Below are positions 53,809-63,255 of a DNA stretch of 64,000 bases, in pieces. The notes beneath the pieces were generated by a model. The model was given only the letters and a program-made list of their open reading frames with translations. It had not been told where the DNA came from and searched no databases. This stretch comes from Methylomicrobium sp. (GTDB lineage: Bacteria; Pseudomonadota; Gammaproteobacteria; Methylococcales; Methylomonadaceae), in NCBI GenBank assembly GCA_018333785.1, contig JAGXSU010000148.1, forward strand, positions 1 to 64,000, given 5' to 3'. The position numbers were made by a program, and so were the translations under genes. How positions within the stretch are numbered: the stretch's first letter is position 1; every line of letters starts with the position of its first letter.

Positions 53809-55670
53809 ACAGCAAAAGGTAAAGTAAAGTGAAAAATAGCGCCTGGATCGTTCTTCAAATCAAACCAGAGATGACCGCCATTAGACTCTATCAGAGCCCG
53901 GCTAATGGTTAATCCCATTCCAATGCCTCCTGTTTTAGTTGTAAAAAAAGGTTCAAAGATGCGCTTTACCGTATTTTCTTTCAAACCCGGGCCGTTGTCT
54001 TGCAGCGTAATTTGCACGTAATTTTTTTCAGCCACGGATCGCACGGTAAGCAAAATGGCGCCTGGTAACCTATTTGTCTCGCGGATGGCTTCTATGCTGT
54101 TGCGTATCAGATTGATCAATACCATTTCAATTTGAATCCGGTAAGCGGTAACAGGAGGCATGCCGGCTTCGAGTTGAAGTTCGGCATGGAATCCGTCAAA
54201 ACCATCGGCTTGAATCAGGGCGACCGTGTCGATTATCAGCGCATTGATATTAATGAGTTCGGGATTAATGGTGTTGGTATTTAAAACGTTGAGCAATTCG
54301 TGCAAGGTGTGGCCGACGCGGTGAACTTGCTCGATACACCCTTGCAGCGCGTAGTTTAATTGATCAGGATTGATGGTTTTGCATTTTAATGTTTGAAGGG
54401 CAACTTCACTGTAAGCTGAAATGGCTGTCAATGGCTGGTTAAGTTCATGAGCGATGGCCGATGCGGTTTGGTTGGCGACTTGCTGTTTAAGCAAAGCCCC
54501 CAGCGCAGTCCGGTTTTTCTGGCTTTTCTGTTCGCTGAGTTTGCGTTTGCTAATATCCTGAACCACGCCGACTATTCGGCTTGCCTGTTGACCCTCAAAG
54601 AAAATGTGACTGTGGACTGAAATCCAGGTTTCATGATGATTTTGCTGATTGATAACCCGGTATTCGATTTCATATTCATGAGAGCCGTTTTTTAGCGTTT
54701 CCATAAAGACCCAATCTCTGGCCTTTTTGTCTTCAGGATGGATGGCCGCTGTGAATTTTTCGTAATTGAACGGTTCTTCGGGAGTAACTCCCCAAATTTC
54801 GTAAATGAAACGATCGCACTGGATGTTATTTTGGATCAAATCAATATCAAATATACCGAGTTTTGCCGCACGTTTGGCAAGTTGCAATCGCTCTTCGCTG
54901 AAGTTTAAGGCATGGGATGCAAGCGTTTGTGCGGAAATATCCATCACAACCGCTACTGTGCCGGATGGGTTTCTGAATGCATCGCATATTCGCGAAACTG
55001 AAAGGGTGACCCAGGCCGGTTCCTCTTTGTTGTGCTGATAGCGCGTTTCGAAAGTAAAAGAATGATCAAAGTTCACCAGGCGTTGAAAAAGTTCAACATG
55101 CCGAGGACGGTCATCGGGGTGAGTCAATGCCAGCATGTTCATGCCTAACAAAGCCTGTTGATCAAGATGTGTGATGGCGCAAAAACAATTATTAGCCAGG
55201 GTTATGTTGCCGTTCAGATCGGTGCGGACAATACCTACGATAGCTTGATCTATCATCGCGCGTTGGCTTTCTGCGTTTTCACTGATTCGCTGCATTTGCG
55301 GCCAGTGACTGGAGATATCGTAAAGCGTAATCAGAATATAAGCTTTGTTTGGCGTTTGCAAATCGCTTGACCGGATATCTATTTTAAACAGTGAGCCATC
55401 GCTGCGTTGCGCATTAAGGAGTCTTCCCTGATCGGTCAGGCGCTTGTCCGGCAGATCCTGATGTTGCTGCCAGATACGCTGCACCAGGTAATAATCAGGA
55501 ATCAACGACTCAATTCTAAGTCCTGCCATCGTATCGGCATGGTAGCCAAACATTTTTTGAGCGACAGGATTCGCCTCAACGATAACGCCTAATCGATCGA
55601 TGAGTAGCAGCGCATTGGGAATAGCCGCAAAAAGCGCTTGCATATCAGAACCTTCATACGAATTAACCAA
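53805..55670 (-). CDS. Multi-PAS sensor histidine kinase (HK2)
   Basis: 621 residues, cytoplasmic. Three PAS-type domains lie at roughly 10-125, 135-255 and 260-385 ('LLIDRLGVIVEANPVAQKMFGY', 'GIVRTDLNGNITLANNCF', 'KRAAKLGIFDIDLIQNN'). The HisKA helix is 'SAIAHELNQPLTAIS' with His408, followed by the ATPase motifs 'VLINLIRNSIEAIRE', 'LQDNGPGLKEN' and 'TGGIGMGLTISRALI'. The regulator gene follows with a four-base overlap. HK1 shares the HisKA and ATPase core but only one PAS domain, so duplication with differing inputs is likely. The ligand is unknown. Confidence 0.92.
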   Translation of the reverse strand: MVNSYEGSDMQALFAAIPNALLLIDRLGVIVEANPVAQKMFGYHADTMAGLRIESLIPDYYLVQRIWQQHQDLPDKRLTDQGRLLNAQRSDGSLFKIDIRSSDLQTPNKAYILITLYDISSHWPQMQRISENAESQRAMIDQAIVGIVRTDLNGNITLANNCFCAITHLDQQALLGMNMLALTHPDDRPRHVELFQRLVNFDHSFTFETRYQHNKEEPAWVTLSVSRICDAFRNPSGTVAVVMDISAQTLASHALNFSEERLQLAKRAAKLGIFDIDLIQNNIQCDRFIYEIWGVTPEEPFNYEKFTAAIHPEDKKARDWVFMETLKNGSHEYEIEYRVINQQNHHETWISVHSHIFFEGQQASRIVGVVQDISKRKLSEQKSQKNRTALGALLKQQVANQTASAIAHELNQPLTAISAYSEVALQTLKCKTINPDQLNYALQGCIEQVHRVGHTLHELLNVLNTNTINPELININALIIDTVALIQADGFDGFHAELQLEAGMPPVTAYRIQIEMVLINLIRNSIEAIRETNRLPGAILLTVRSVAEKNYVQITLQDNGPGLKENTVKRIFEPFFTTKTGGIGMGLTISRALIESNGGHLWFDLKNDPGAIFHFTLPFAV

Positions 55671-55722
55671 ATCGGCTCCTGTCCCTAGCTTTTAGGCTGA
55701 GTTAATTGTCTTGAGCGCATGA

Positions 55723-55763
55723 TAAGGGTTTTTACTTATTTGGCAAATAAGTAAAAGCCCTTA
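55723..55763. promoter_or_regulatory. 41-nt near-perfect palindrome upstream of HK2-regulator operon
   Basis: The two 19-nt arms, taagggtttttacttattt and aaataagtaaaagccctta, are complementary at 18 positions and separated by ggc. It lies 53 bases upstream of the HK2 start in the 353-base gap to the divergent PAS gene. Its length and symmetry suit an operator for a dimeric regulator, possibly the FixJ-type protein of the same operon, or a strong hairpin. The rest of 55671-56023 shows no gene. Confidence 0.5.
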
Positions 55764-56023
55764 CGTGTTTGCGCGAATATTCATTTTTGCTTATTCAGGT
55801 TAGATTATCCCCCGTCAACTTTGGGATTGACGCGTTTGATAATACTGGTTTCCGGTTTCAAATCATTTTAAGAATTTGAAAATTGAAATCAAGGCAGGCA
55901 AGGCGAGTGAAAAAATCGGCCTTGAAAATTCGAGGCAATCATGCATTAAGGCTGAGTCCAGCGGTGATAGTCGAACTGAGGTTAAGAGCCGGTAAAACAG
56001 AAACGGCATGAAGGGGATATTCA

Positions 56024-56587
56024 ATGAAAGAAATAGTTCAATTCGATCATCCAAGAGGCAAACAGCCGGTGGTTTTGAAGAATGGCCAGGTTGTCGTGTG
56101 GGGTGAGCAGGAAATAGCCGGTCAGTCCGATCATAAATCAAAATCAAACAGTGTGCCGGAGTGTGAAAGTGTGAAGAACAATAAGGATGCATCAGGCCAA
56201 CGGCCTGCTAGTTCAGTTGGAATTGGTGATATCCGGCAAGATGTCATTCATGCAGAAAACGGGGTCTTCATTTTGGATGAAAACTGTGTGATACAGCACT
56301 GTAATGGAAAAGGCAGTGAACTGTTCGGTTTTAATCCTAAAAGTTTGATCAGTCACCCTGTTGCCAAGGTGCTTCCGCATTTGGCAGATATGCCTTTGAT
56401 CTGCAATGAAGAAATTAACCCGAGGTTACGGTTTCTGTCCAGAGCCGGTCATTATTTTGAAGCGGTCGGGAATGATGGGGTACATTTTAAATGCGGCTTG
56501 ATATTTAATCTCAAAAAATATCAAGACAGGGATTATGTGCAACTTATTATTTGCCCTATACCTTCTGATATCAAGCGAATACAGTAA
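56024..56587 (+). CDS. Small PAS-domain protein
   Basis: 187 residues, soluble. The first 75 residues are polar and probably flexible. Residues about 75-180 look like a PAS fold: 'NGVFILDENCVIQHCNGKGSELFGFNP' opens the domain and 'DYVQLIICPIP' closes it. There is no kinase, GGDEF or DNA-binding output, so it is probably a stand-alone sensor or adaptor for the neighbouring proteins. The ATG at 56024 is chosen because it opens the frame and the encoded N terminus is well formed; the ribosome-binding site (ggggat) is weak. It is divergent from HK2. Confidence 0.65.
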   Translation: MKEIVQFDHPRGKQPVVLKNGQVVVWGEQEIAGQSDHKSKSNSVPECESVKNNKDASGQRPASSVGIGDIRQDVIHAENGVFILDENCVIQHCNGKGSELFGFNPKSLISHPVAKVLPHLADMPLICNEEINPRLRFLSRAGHYFEAVGNDGVHFKCGLIFNLKKYQDRDYVQLIICPIPSDIKRIQ

Positions 56588-56708
56588 GCTTTATTCCGAA
56601 TTTAATAGTGGTTATTGTTAAATATCTTTATCAATATTTATCTGATTGATAAGCCTATTTTTCAGTAATTATTTAATTTTATTGTCAATAAGCTGCATAG
56701 TAAATATT

Positions 56709-57548
56709 ATGAAAAAAAATAACACTATAATTGTATTTGATAATGATAGATATTTTTTATCCATGTTAAAAGGTTACTGTTATGCTAATAGTTTATCGGT
56801 AACAGAGCTTGAATTAACGGTAGATAGAATCAATTTGTTAAAAGAATTAAAACCCCTGCTAATTATTATTCCTCTCGACTTTATCAATGATGAGAATAGA
56901 GCAATAGAGCGTGATTTGTTGAGACAAATCTGTCTGGATTGCGACATTAAAGTCTGCGGCATCAATAAAAGCGGTACAGGTGTAACGAGTAGTTTATCGA
57001 TGTGGGCTGATAAAATCATTGATGATCCATTGGATATCATTGATATTGATGGATGTTTTAAGGATTTAATTCTTTTTAAAGATACTGAAGAACAAGAAAG
57101 AAGACATAGAGAAAGACGTTCTTACATTGAGAGGAGAAATATGAATTTTAATCATGATAATGGAATTATGAAATATAATAATTTTAGTTCGGCTAATTCT
57201 CACCATGAAATTAAGCACAAATATAATGAATTTGAAATAGATTATCGTAACAAATGTGTGTTTTTGAAAGGGCAAAAAATTGACCTGACACGTAAAGAAT
57301 TTGAATTGTTTGAGTTATTGGCAACCGATGTGGATAGAACATTTATGGCTGACGAAATCATCGATCATCTGTGGCCTGAAAATAACCGTGCAACCAAGTC
57401 TGATCTTTATCAATATATGTACTTGTTAAGAAAAAAAATAGAAATAGATACTAATAATCCGCAATGGATTATAACGGTTAAAGGTTTTGGCTATAAGTTG
57501 AATATAGGCCACCTTGAAGAAGCGCAAGAGCAAGCATTGTGCGTCTGA
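56709..57548 (+). CDS. OmpR-type winged-helix DNA-binding protein with degenerate receiver-like N terminus
   Basis: 279 residues from the ATG at 56709; a longer frame from TTG 56646 adds an unlikely hydrophobic leader. Residues 1-120 resemble a receiver fold ('NTIIVFDNDRYFLSMLKGY', 'PLLIIIPLDFI') but the strand that should carry the phosphoacceptor Asp reads IIIPLDF, so phosphorylation is doubtful. A basic linker ('RRHRERRSYIERR') follows. Residues 185-275 are a Trans_reg_C winged helix ('LTRKEFELFELLA', 'DEIIDHLWPEN', 'WIITVKGFGYKL'). The gene is markedly more AT-rich than its neighbours. Targets unknown. Confidence 0.8.
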   Translation: MKKNNTIIVFDNDRYFLSMLKGYCYANSLSVTELELTVDRINLLKELKPLLIIIPLDFINDENRAIERDLLRQICLDCDIKVCGINKSGTGVTSSLSMWADKIIDDPLDIIDIDGCFKDLILFKDTEEQERRHRERRSYIERRNMNFNHDNGIMKYNNFSSANSHHEIKHKYNEFEIDYRNKCVFLKGQKIDLTRKEFELFELLATDVDRTFMADEIIDHLWPENNRATKSDLYQYMYLLRKKIEIDTNNPQWIITVKGFGYKLNIGHLEEAQEQALCV

Positions 57549-57688
57549 TGATTGGCATGGAAAAAGGGGTAATTGACTGTCTCCGTCACGTCGATCAGGG
57601 TTCGATTTTGATCTAGCCCAAGGTTTATGCAAGAAGGCTTGGCGGTTGCCGTTCCCCATTTTCTGAGCCAATAATGATATCGATCATA

Positions 57689-59365
57689 CTATTTGCAGAC
57701 CCGATTGCGGCCTGCCGATTTTGCCCGGTAGAGCGCTTGATCTGCCAGATTTAGTAAGTCATTGATAGTTCCCTCGTGGTTTTGTAATGTGGCAACCCCG
57801 ATCGAAACGCTGGCAGACAAGGGGATGAGTCCGGATTCTAAAAATATCGGGCTATCTGCAATGAAGGTTCTAAGGCGTTCTGCAACCTCAAAGGCTTTCT
57901 CTAATCCTGTTTCCGGCAACAAGACGGCAAACTCCTCTCCACCCAATCGGCCGGGGATATCGGTTTCACGTAAGATATCCGCAAAGATACCGCCTATTTT
58001 TTGCAGCACCCGGTCGCCGACGGTATGTCCATGGTTGTCATTGACCTGTTTGAAATTATCGATATCCAGCATGAACACGGACAAGTCGCCACCGTATCTT
58101 GCGGTTCTTGCCAGTTCTGTTTCTGCCTGTTCCATAAAATGTCGGCGATTGGCTATGCCTGTTAAATAGTCAAGTTTTGCCTGCCGTTCCAGTTCGGTTT
58201 GTAAGGCCTTGCGTTCGCTGATATCTCTAACAAATCCGCAGTAATACTCCTGGCCTTCAAACAGCAGATAATTAGCCGATATCTCTACTGAAATTTGATG
58301 GCCTTGCTGAGTCCGGTAAACAGTCTCCAAATTAATCGCGCCTTTTTCCTTGAGTGCCTGCCAATGAAAAAGCCAACTTTCAGGCGAGTAGTGCGCATCA
58401 ATATCTGACACTGACAGCGTTAGCAGCTTTTCTCGGCTATAGCCTAAAAAACGGCATGAACTGTCATTGACATATTTGATCTGTCCATCTGCGCTGATCC
58501 AATATAATGAATCGGCGCAGTGATTAACCGAAAACTGGGTCAGTTGCAGCGTCATATCGGCATTCTTGCGGTGGGTTACATCATTGAAAACTACAGCAAC
58601 TTCTCCGTTGGGCAATTTACAGACATAATTTTCGCGCCAGTCTGAACGGTTGTTTTCAGTTTGAATGGCCATCGTATGGGTTTCGGTCTGACCTGTTTCT
58701 GAAACACGCTTAAGCAGATCATGCAGTCCCGGTTGCGCGGAGAAGGGGAAAACGGATGACAGTTTTTGTCCGATAACATCTTCACGCTTGATGTTTTCGA
58801 TGCGCTCGGCGGCTTTGTTTAAGTCGGTAATGATAAAATCATTAGCCTCATCCAAGAAGCAATACACGGCAATGCCGCTGCTCATATTTTCAAACAATGC
58901 TGTCAACCGCGCTTCGTGGTCACCCGGTATCTTATTTTCCTGAATCAATTGCGCATTGGTTTGTATAAGCCTGATGGCGCGCTCATTTATGCATTGACTG
59001 AGTCCGTTCTTGAGATTTTCGAGTTCATCAGGTGATTGTTTAAAGAATGGCTCATAAGTATTGTTAGCCAGTATTTGCATCAGTTGATTGTAAATTTGCA
59101 GTATCGGCTCGAGCTGCACTTTTGAAACGGTCGGTATTGCCGTCAGTTCCAGCAAGCTGTTAATGCAGTGGCTAATGGCATTAACTTCGCGCATCAGCAG
59201 GCAAGCTATTGGCTGCGTTTTGGAAGTTACACAGTGGGAACATTTTTTTGTATTGATGCTGATTAACTTGTTAATGCTGTTCTGTGGCTCGGATGGGGTG
59301 TTGTCCCTGCTGCCATTGTCACTTATCAAGTGGGGCAAGCCGATAGTTCGGCTTAGCGTGTTCAT
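57689..59365 (-). CDS. PAS-GGDEF diguanylate cyclase
   Basis: 558 residues that make cyclic di-GMP from two GTP. A helical N-terminal region (about 60-150) precedes two PAS domains (about 160-270 and 275-390, 'DSLYWISADGQIKYVNDSSCRFLGY' opens the second). The C-terminal GGDEF domain (about 395-555) has the active-site motif GGEEF in 'PGRLGGEEFAVLLPE' and an inhibitory-site motif RETD five residues before it, so product feedback is expected. There is no EAL domain. The gene stands alone and is convergent with the winged-helix gene. The signal sensed is unknown. Confidence 0.92.
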   Translation of the reverse strand: MNTLSRTIGLPHLISDNGSRDNTPSEPQNSINKLISINTKKCSHCVTSKTQPIACLLMREVNAISHCINSLLELTAIPTVSKVQLEPILQIYNQLMQILANNTYEPFFKQSPDELENLKNGLSQCINERAIRLIQTNAQLIQENKIPGDHEARLTALFENMSSGIAVYCFLDEANDFIITDLNKAAERIENIKREDVIGQKLSSVFPFSAQPGLHDLLKRVSETGQTETHTMAIQTENNRSDWRENYVCKLPNGEVAVVFNDVTHRKNADMTLQLTQFSVNHCADSLYWISADGQIKYVNDSSCRFLGYSREKLLTLSVSDIDAHYSPESWLFHWQALKEKGAINLETVYRTQQGHQISVEISANYLLFEGQEYYCGFVRDISERKALQTELERQAKLDYLTGIANRRHFMEQAETELARTARYGGDLSVFMLDIDNFKQVNDNHGHTVGDRVLQKIGGIFADILRETDIPGRLGGEEFAVLLPETGLEKAFEVAERLRTFIADSPIFLESGLIPLSASVSIGVATLQNHEGTINDLLNLADQALYRAKSAGRNRVCK

Positions 59366-59454
59366 TTTGATTCACACAGCCGGAATGACACGCTCATCCC
59401 CATTGCTTTGGGCAAGGTGTGTTGAGAGTAAGCGTTTCTCTTCATGTTGCCTGA

Positions 59455-59625
59455 TGGTTGCTTCATCGTGATTCCGGAAAGATCATTTTGGATTTTAATC
59501 GGCTGTTACATCTGATTGGGCTGGAAATGATTGATGTCCCGTTTCCTGGAGAATCAGCTTATAGTTATGATTTAAGTTTGTTTGATTCTGTGTTGAATTG
59601 CCATAAAAGCGACATCAAATTTTGA
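59455..59625 (+). pseudogene. Possible gene remnant, no start codon
   Basis: Between the GGDEF start and tRNA-Leu, one frame stays open for 56 codons and reads like protein ('GKIILDFNRLLHLIGLEMI', 'YDLSLFDSVLNCHKSDIKF') before a TGA at 59623. No usable start lies upstream: a stop precedes it at 59452. It could be the 3' end of a decayed gene, perhaps a regulatory domain, or chance. The rest of 59366-59983 is AT-rich and shows nothing else. Confidence 0.25.
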
Positions 59626-59983
59626 TCAATAAACTAAAGAGTCCGGTTTTGTAAGCGGGGCTAGCAAAAAAAATCAGTGGCCGATCCGTACTGTTACCAA
59701 TCTACACGTCATTGTCTATTTGATGAATCCTGAATCGGGTATTGCGAAGGGGGGTTAAAAATAGCAAAAAATATACTTAAAACAATGGCATAAGAGTGTT
59801 TTTACGATTTATTAAAGTGGTTTATAGGTAAAATTTCTGAATAAAAAAGGTGGATTTCGTGATAAACTTCTAAAAAAATTTTAGATGTTAAGGCTTGGAA
59901 AAGGGATGTGGGTTTATTCATCAAAGGAAAGATGAAATATTGCAAAATAATGACGCGGAAAAATGAAGAGAGCTAAAAATTAA

Positions 59984-60070
59984 TGGTGCCGAGGAGAGGA
60001 CTTGAACCTCCACGCCCTTTCGAGCACTAGCACCTGAAGCTAGCGTGTCTACCAATTTCACCACCTCGGC
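59984..60070 (-). tRNA. tRNA-Leu (anticodon CAG)
   Basis: 87 nt on the minus strand, including encoded CCA at 59984-59986. The acceptor stem gccgagg pairs with cctcggc, followed by discriminator A. The anticodon loop ttcaggt gives CAG at 60034-60036. The long variable arm (tgctcgaaagggcgt) and the T arm 'ggttcaagtcc' are those of a class II leucine tRNA. Confidence 0.96.
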
Positions 60071-60103
60071 AAGAGGTTTGCTGTAACAGCGAAGTGAGCG
60101 CGC

Positions 60104-60132
60104 ACTATACGGACAACATTATTATTTGTCAA
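60104..60132 (-). promoter_or_regulatory. Sigma-70 promoter of tRNA-Leu
   Basis: On the minus strand, TTGACA (60127-60132) is followed by a 17-base spacer and TATAGT (60104-60109), a near-consensus pair. It is followed by a GC-rich stretch (gcgcgc) of the kind seen at stringently controlled stable-RNA promoters. The predicted start is about 25 bases before the mature tRNA. Confidence 0.75.
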
Positions 60133-60232
60133 GCGCATCGAACGTCATTTCATTTTTATAATTGCGATGAGATTGTTAAAATGGCGTTCTATCAAGTTAC
60201 TTTCTTTTTTAATCATGAATCTTTAGGAACAC

Positions 60233-62476
60233 ATGACATTGAAGTCCAAAAATAAAAAAACTACGTTTAAAGCGTCCAAAGACCCATACGCGGCAAGAGA
60301 AGCAGCCAAGTATGAAAATCCAATACCCAGTCGTGAGCTGATACTTGAGTTAATCGGAACGATTGGCAAACCCTTATCGCGTGAAGAAATTTCTGCAGAG
60401 TTCGATCTCGCCGATGAGGAGCAAGTTGAAGCGCTTCGACGACGACTCAGAGCGATGGAGCGCGATGGTCAGCTGATGTTCAACCGTCGGCAAAAATACT
60501 TTCTGGTCGACGGAAAAGATTTAATTGCCGGACGCATTCTGGGCCATTCCGATGGTTTCGGTTTTTTAAGGCCGGATGATGGCTCGCCCGATTTATTTTT
60601 ATCACCCAAAGAAATGCGGTCATTGATGCATAATGACAGAGCCTTGGTGAGAGTTTCCGGTCTTGACAGAAAAGGCCGAAAAGAAGGGACTCTGGTTGAA
60701 GTGCTTGAGAGAAACACCAAGCAGGTCGTAGGCCGCTTTTTTCATGAACGCGGCGTTAGCTATGTGGTCCCTGAAAATAAAAATATCGCGCAGGATGTCT
60801 TGATCCCGCACACCGAAATCGGGGCTGCCGAGAAAGGTCAGATCGTTGTCGTTGACATTATCGAGCAACCGTCGAGAAGCCGTCAGCCCATCGGAAAAGT
60901 GGTTGAAATACTGGGGCGCCATTTAGCGCCGGGTATGGAAATCGAGATGGCGGTGCGTTCTCATGAATTACCTTATCTCTGGCCGGATGCATTATTAAAG
61001 GAAATCGAGTCGCTCAGCGACCAGGTGCCTGAGTCGGCCAAAGCCAATCGAGTCGATCTGAGAGCCTTGCCGCTGGTCACTATTGATGGCGAAGACGCCA
61101 GAGATTTTGATGATGCCGTGTTTGTCCGCAAAACCAAAAACGGCTGGAAACTGTGGGTAGCGATTGCCGATGTTTCCTACTACGTCCAAATCAACAGTGA
61201 ATTAGATCAGGAAGCGAAAAACCGCAGTACGTCGGTTTATTTTCCTGAAAAAGTCATTCCCATGTTGCCGGAGATATTATCTAACGGCTTATGCTCTCTG
61301 AATCCTGACGTTGACCGTCTTTGCATGGTCTGTGAACTGGTTATCAACGCTGACGGTAATGTGTTGAGATCCAGTTTTTATGAGGCGGTAATGCGCTCTC
61401 ATGCCAGATTAACCTACACCGAAGTGGCTCAAATTCTCGTTGAGGATAATCAGGCGCTGAAGAAGAAATATAAACCGTTGGTGCCTCATTTAAATGAAAC
61501 CTACTCGCTCTTCAAGGCTATGCGTCAAAGAAGAGAGGAGAGGGGGGCAATGGATTTTGACACCCAGGAAACCAGAATCCTGTTTGGCGCCGAAAGAAAA
61601 ATTGAAAAAATCGTTCCCGTCGTCCGAAATGATGCGCATAAGCTGATCGAGGAGTTCATGATAACTGCCAACATGGCTGCGGCGCGGTTTTTAAACAGAA
61701 AAAAAATCCCAAAATTACTGAGAATTCATGAGGGACCCGGCCCCGAAAAGTTGCTGGCGTTAAAAACTTTTCTCGGAGAGTTGGGGCTTCACCTGTCAGG
61801 AGAAGCGCAACCGACACCTTTGGATTACATGAAATTGCTGGAGTCTGTCAAAGACAGGCCGGATGCGCATTTGATCCAGACAGTTTTGCTTCGCTCCATG
61901 TCTCAAGCCGTTTACAGCCCGGAACTTAAAGGCCATTTCGGTTTGGCTCTGGATGCGTATGCGCATTTTACTTCGCCGATACGCCGTTATCCCGATCTGT
62001 TGGTTCACCGAGCGATCAAACATGCGTTGCAGAATAAACCGCCTGAAAGTTTTTTCTATGGCATTTCGGATATGGTTGCGTTGGGTGAGCACTGTTCCTC
62101 GAGCGAACGCAGGGCCGATGAAGCGACGCGTGATGTGGTCAATTGGCTGAAATGCGAATACATGATGGATAAAGTCGGTGACGTGTTTCCGGGTATCATA
62201 TCGGCCGTAACTTCATTCGGGTTTTTCGTTGAATTGGTTGATATCTATGTTGAAGGCTTGGTGCATGTATCCAATCTGGCGCAGGATTTTTTCAAATTCG
62301 ACCCTTCCAGTCATCAATTGATAGGCGAACGGACTGGCATGCGCTATCGGCTGGGTGATTCTGTCCAGGTCAAGGTTGTCAGAGTCGATCTGGACGAAAA
62401 GAAAATTGATTTCGAGCTTTTTAAAAAAACCGGATCAGCAGCGATTAAAAACAAAAGGAAACGGCGCTCCAAGTGA
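60233..62476 (+). CDS. rnr: Ribonuclease R
   Basis: Processive 3'-5' exoribonuclease that degrades structured RNA. 747 residues. An N-terminal winged-helix domain (about 25-85) is followed by two cold-shock-type OB folds, the RNB catalytic domain (about 255-590) and an S1 domain (about 640-725, 'GDVFPGIISAVTSFGFFVEL'). The catalytic acidic cluster is visible in 'LVTIDGEDARDFDDAVFV'; 'YAHFTSPIRRYPDLLVHRAI' is the RNB signature. A short basic tail (KNKRKRRSK) ends the protein. The start is ATG and the stop overlaps rlmB, the usual rnr-rlmB pairing in gammaproteobacteria. Confidence 0.96.
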   Translation: MTLKSKNKKTTFKASKDPYAAREAAKYENPIPSRELILELIGTIGKPLSREEISAEFDLADEEQVEALRRRLRAMERDGQLMFNRRQKYFLVDGKDLIAGRILGHSDGFGFLRPDDGSPDLFLSPKEMRSLMHNDRALVRVSGLDRKGRKEGTLVEVLERNTKQVVGRFFHERGVSYVVPENKNIAQDVLIPHTEIGAAEKGQIVVVDIIEQPSRSRQPIGKVVEILGRHLAPGMEIEMAVRSHELPYLWPDALLKEIESLSDQVPESAKANRVDLRALPLVTIDGEDARDFDDAVFVRKTKNGWKLWVAIADVSYYVQINSELDQEAKNRSTSVYFPEKVIPMLPEILSNGLCSLNPDVDRLCMVCELVINADGNVLRSSFYEAVMRSHARLTYTEVAQILVEDNQALKKKYKPLVPHLNETYSLFKAMRQRREERGAMDFDTQETRILFGAERKIEKIVPVVRNDAHKLIEEFMITANMAAARFLNRKKIPKLLRIHEGPGPEKLLALKTFLGELGLHLSGEAQPTPLDYMKLLESVKDRPDAHLIQTVLLRSMSQAVYSPELKGHFGLALDAYAHFTSPIRRYPDLLVHRAIKHALQNKPPESFFYGISDMVALGEHCSSSERRADEATRDVVNWLKCEYMMDKVGDVFPGIISAVTSFGFFVELVDIYVEGLVHVSNLAQDFFKFDPSSHQLIGERTGMRYRLGDSVQVKVVRVDLDEKKIDFELFKKTGSAAIKNKRKRRSK

Positions 62477-63213
62477 AATTAACAAAAATATACGGACTCC
62501 ATTCGGCTCAGGCGGCTCTTGATTATTCAGCGGAAAATATTTTACAGGTGTGGGTGGACAGTCACCGGCAAGATAAACGTTTATCCGAAATCATCAAACA
62601 ACTGGGCGACTTGGGCTTAAATACTGAAAAAGCGGATCGTAAAAAACTGGATCGATTAGCCGGCGGCACTAATCATCAGGGCATTGTGATAGAAATTGAG
62701 ATGCCGGCTGCTAAATCCGAAGATGAATTGAAATCCGACCTGCTGAACATTTCGACGCTCCCTCTTTTTCTGGTGTTGGATAATGTGCAGGACCCGCATA
62801 ATCTGGGCGCTTGCTTACGCACGGCCGATGCTACAGGCGTAAATGGCGTCATTATCACTAAAGATAACGCGACAGGGATTACCCCTACTGTATGTAAAGT
62901 GGCCAGTGGTGCGGCTGAAACGGTGCCTGTTTATCAGATTACCAATTTGGCCAGAACACTTCGCTGGCTTAAAGATCAAGGACTTTGGATTTTGGGTGCG
63001 GCAGGGGATGGCGACCAAACGATTTATCAAGCTGATTTAAAAGTCCCCATGGCCCTGGTTATTGGCGCTGAAGGTAAAGGTCTTAGGCGGTTGACCCGGG
63101 AAGAATGCGATATGCTGGTTAAGTTGCCGATGTTGGGCAAGATTGAAAGTTTGAATCTTTCGGTGGCGACCGGCGTGTTTCTCTACGAAGTGGTCAGACA
63201 AAGAATGATTTAA
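62473..63213 (+). CDS. rlmB: 23S rRNA (guanosine-2'-O-)-methyltransferase RlmB
   Basis: SpoU/TrmH-family enzyme that methylates the ribose of G2251 in 23S rRNA using S-adenosylmethionine. 246 residues. The N-terminal substrate-binding domain (about 1-75) has 'KIYGLHSAQAAL' and 'KLDRLAGGTNHQGIV'. The knotted catalytic domain shows 'LVLDNVQDPHNLGACLRTAD', 'ALVIGAEGKGLRRLTREECD' and 'PMLGKIESLNLSVATGVFLYE', the three SPOUT motifs. GTG start overlapping the rnr stop by four bases. Confidence 0.95.
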   Translation: MKLTKIYGLHSAQAALDYSAENILQVWVDSHRQDKRLSEIIKQLGDLGLNTEKADRKKLDRLAGGTNHQGIVIEIEMPAAKSEDELKSDLLNISTLPLFLVLDNVQDPHNLGACLRTADATGVNGVIITKDNATGITPTVCKVASGAAETVPVYQITNLARTLRWLKDQGLWILGAAGDGDQTIYQADLKVPMALVIGAEGKGLRRLTREECDMLVKLPMLGKIESLNLSVATGVFLYEVVRQRMI

Positions 63214-63255
63214 CTAAAGTGATTATTACTTCATTCTTTGTTCAATCAAGTCATT

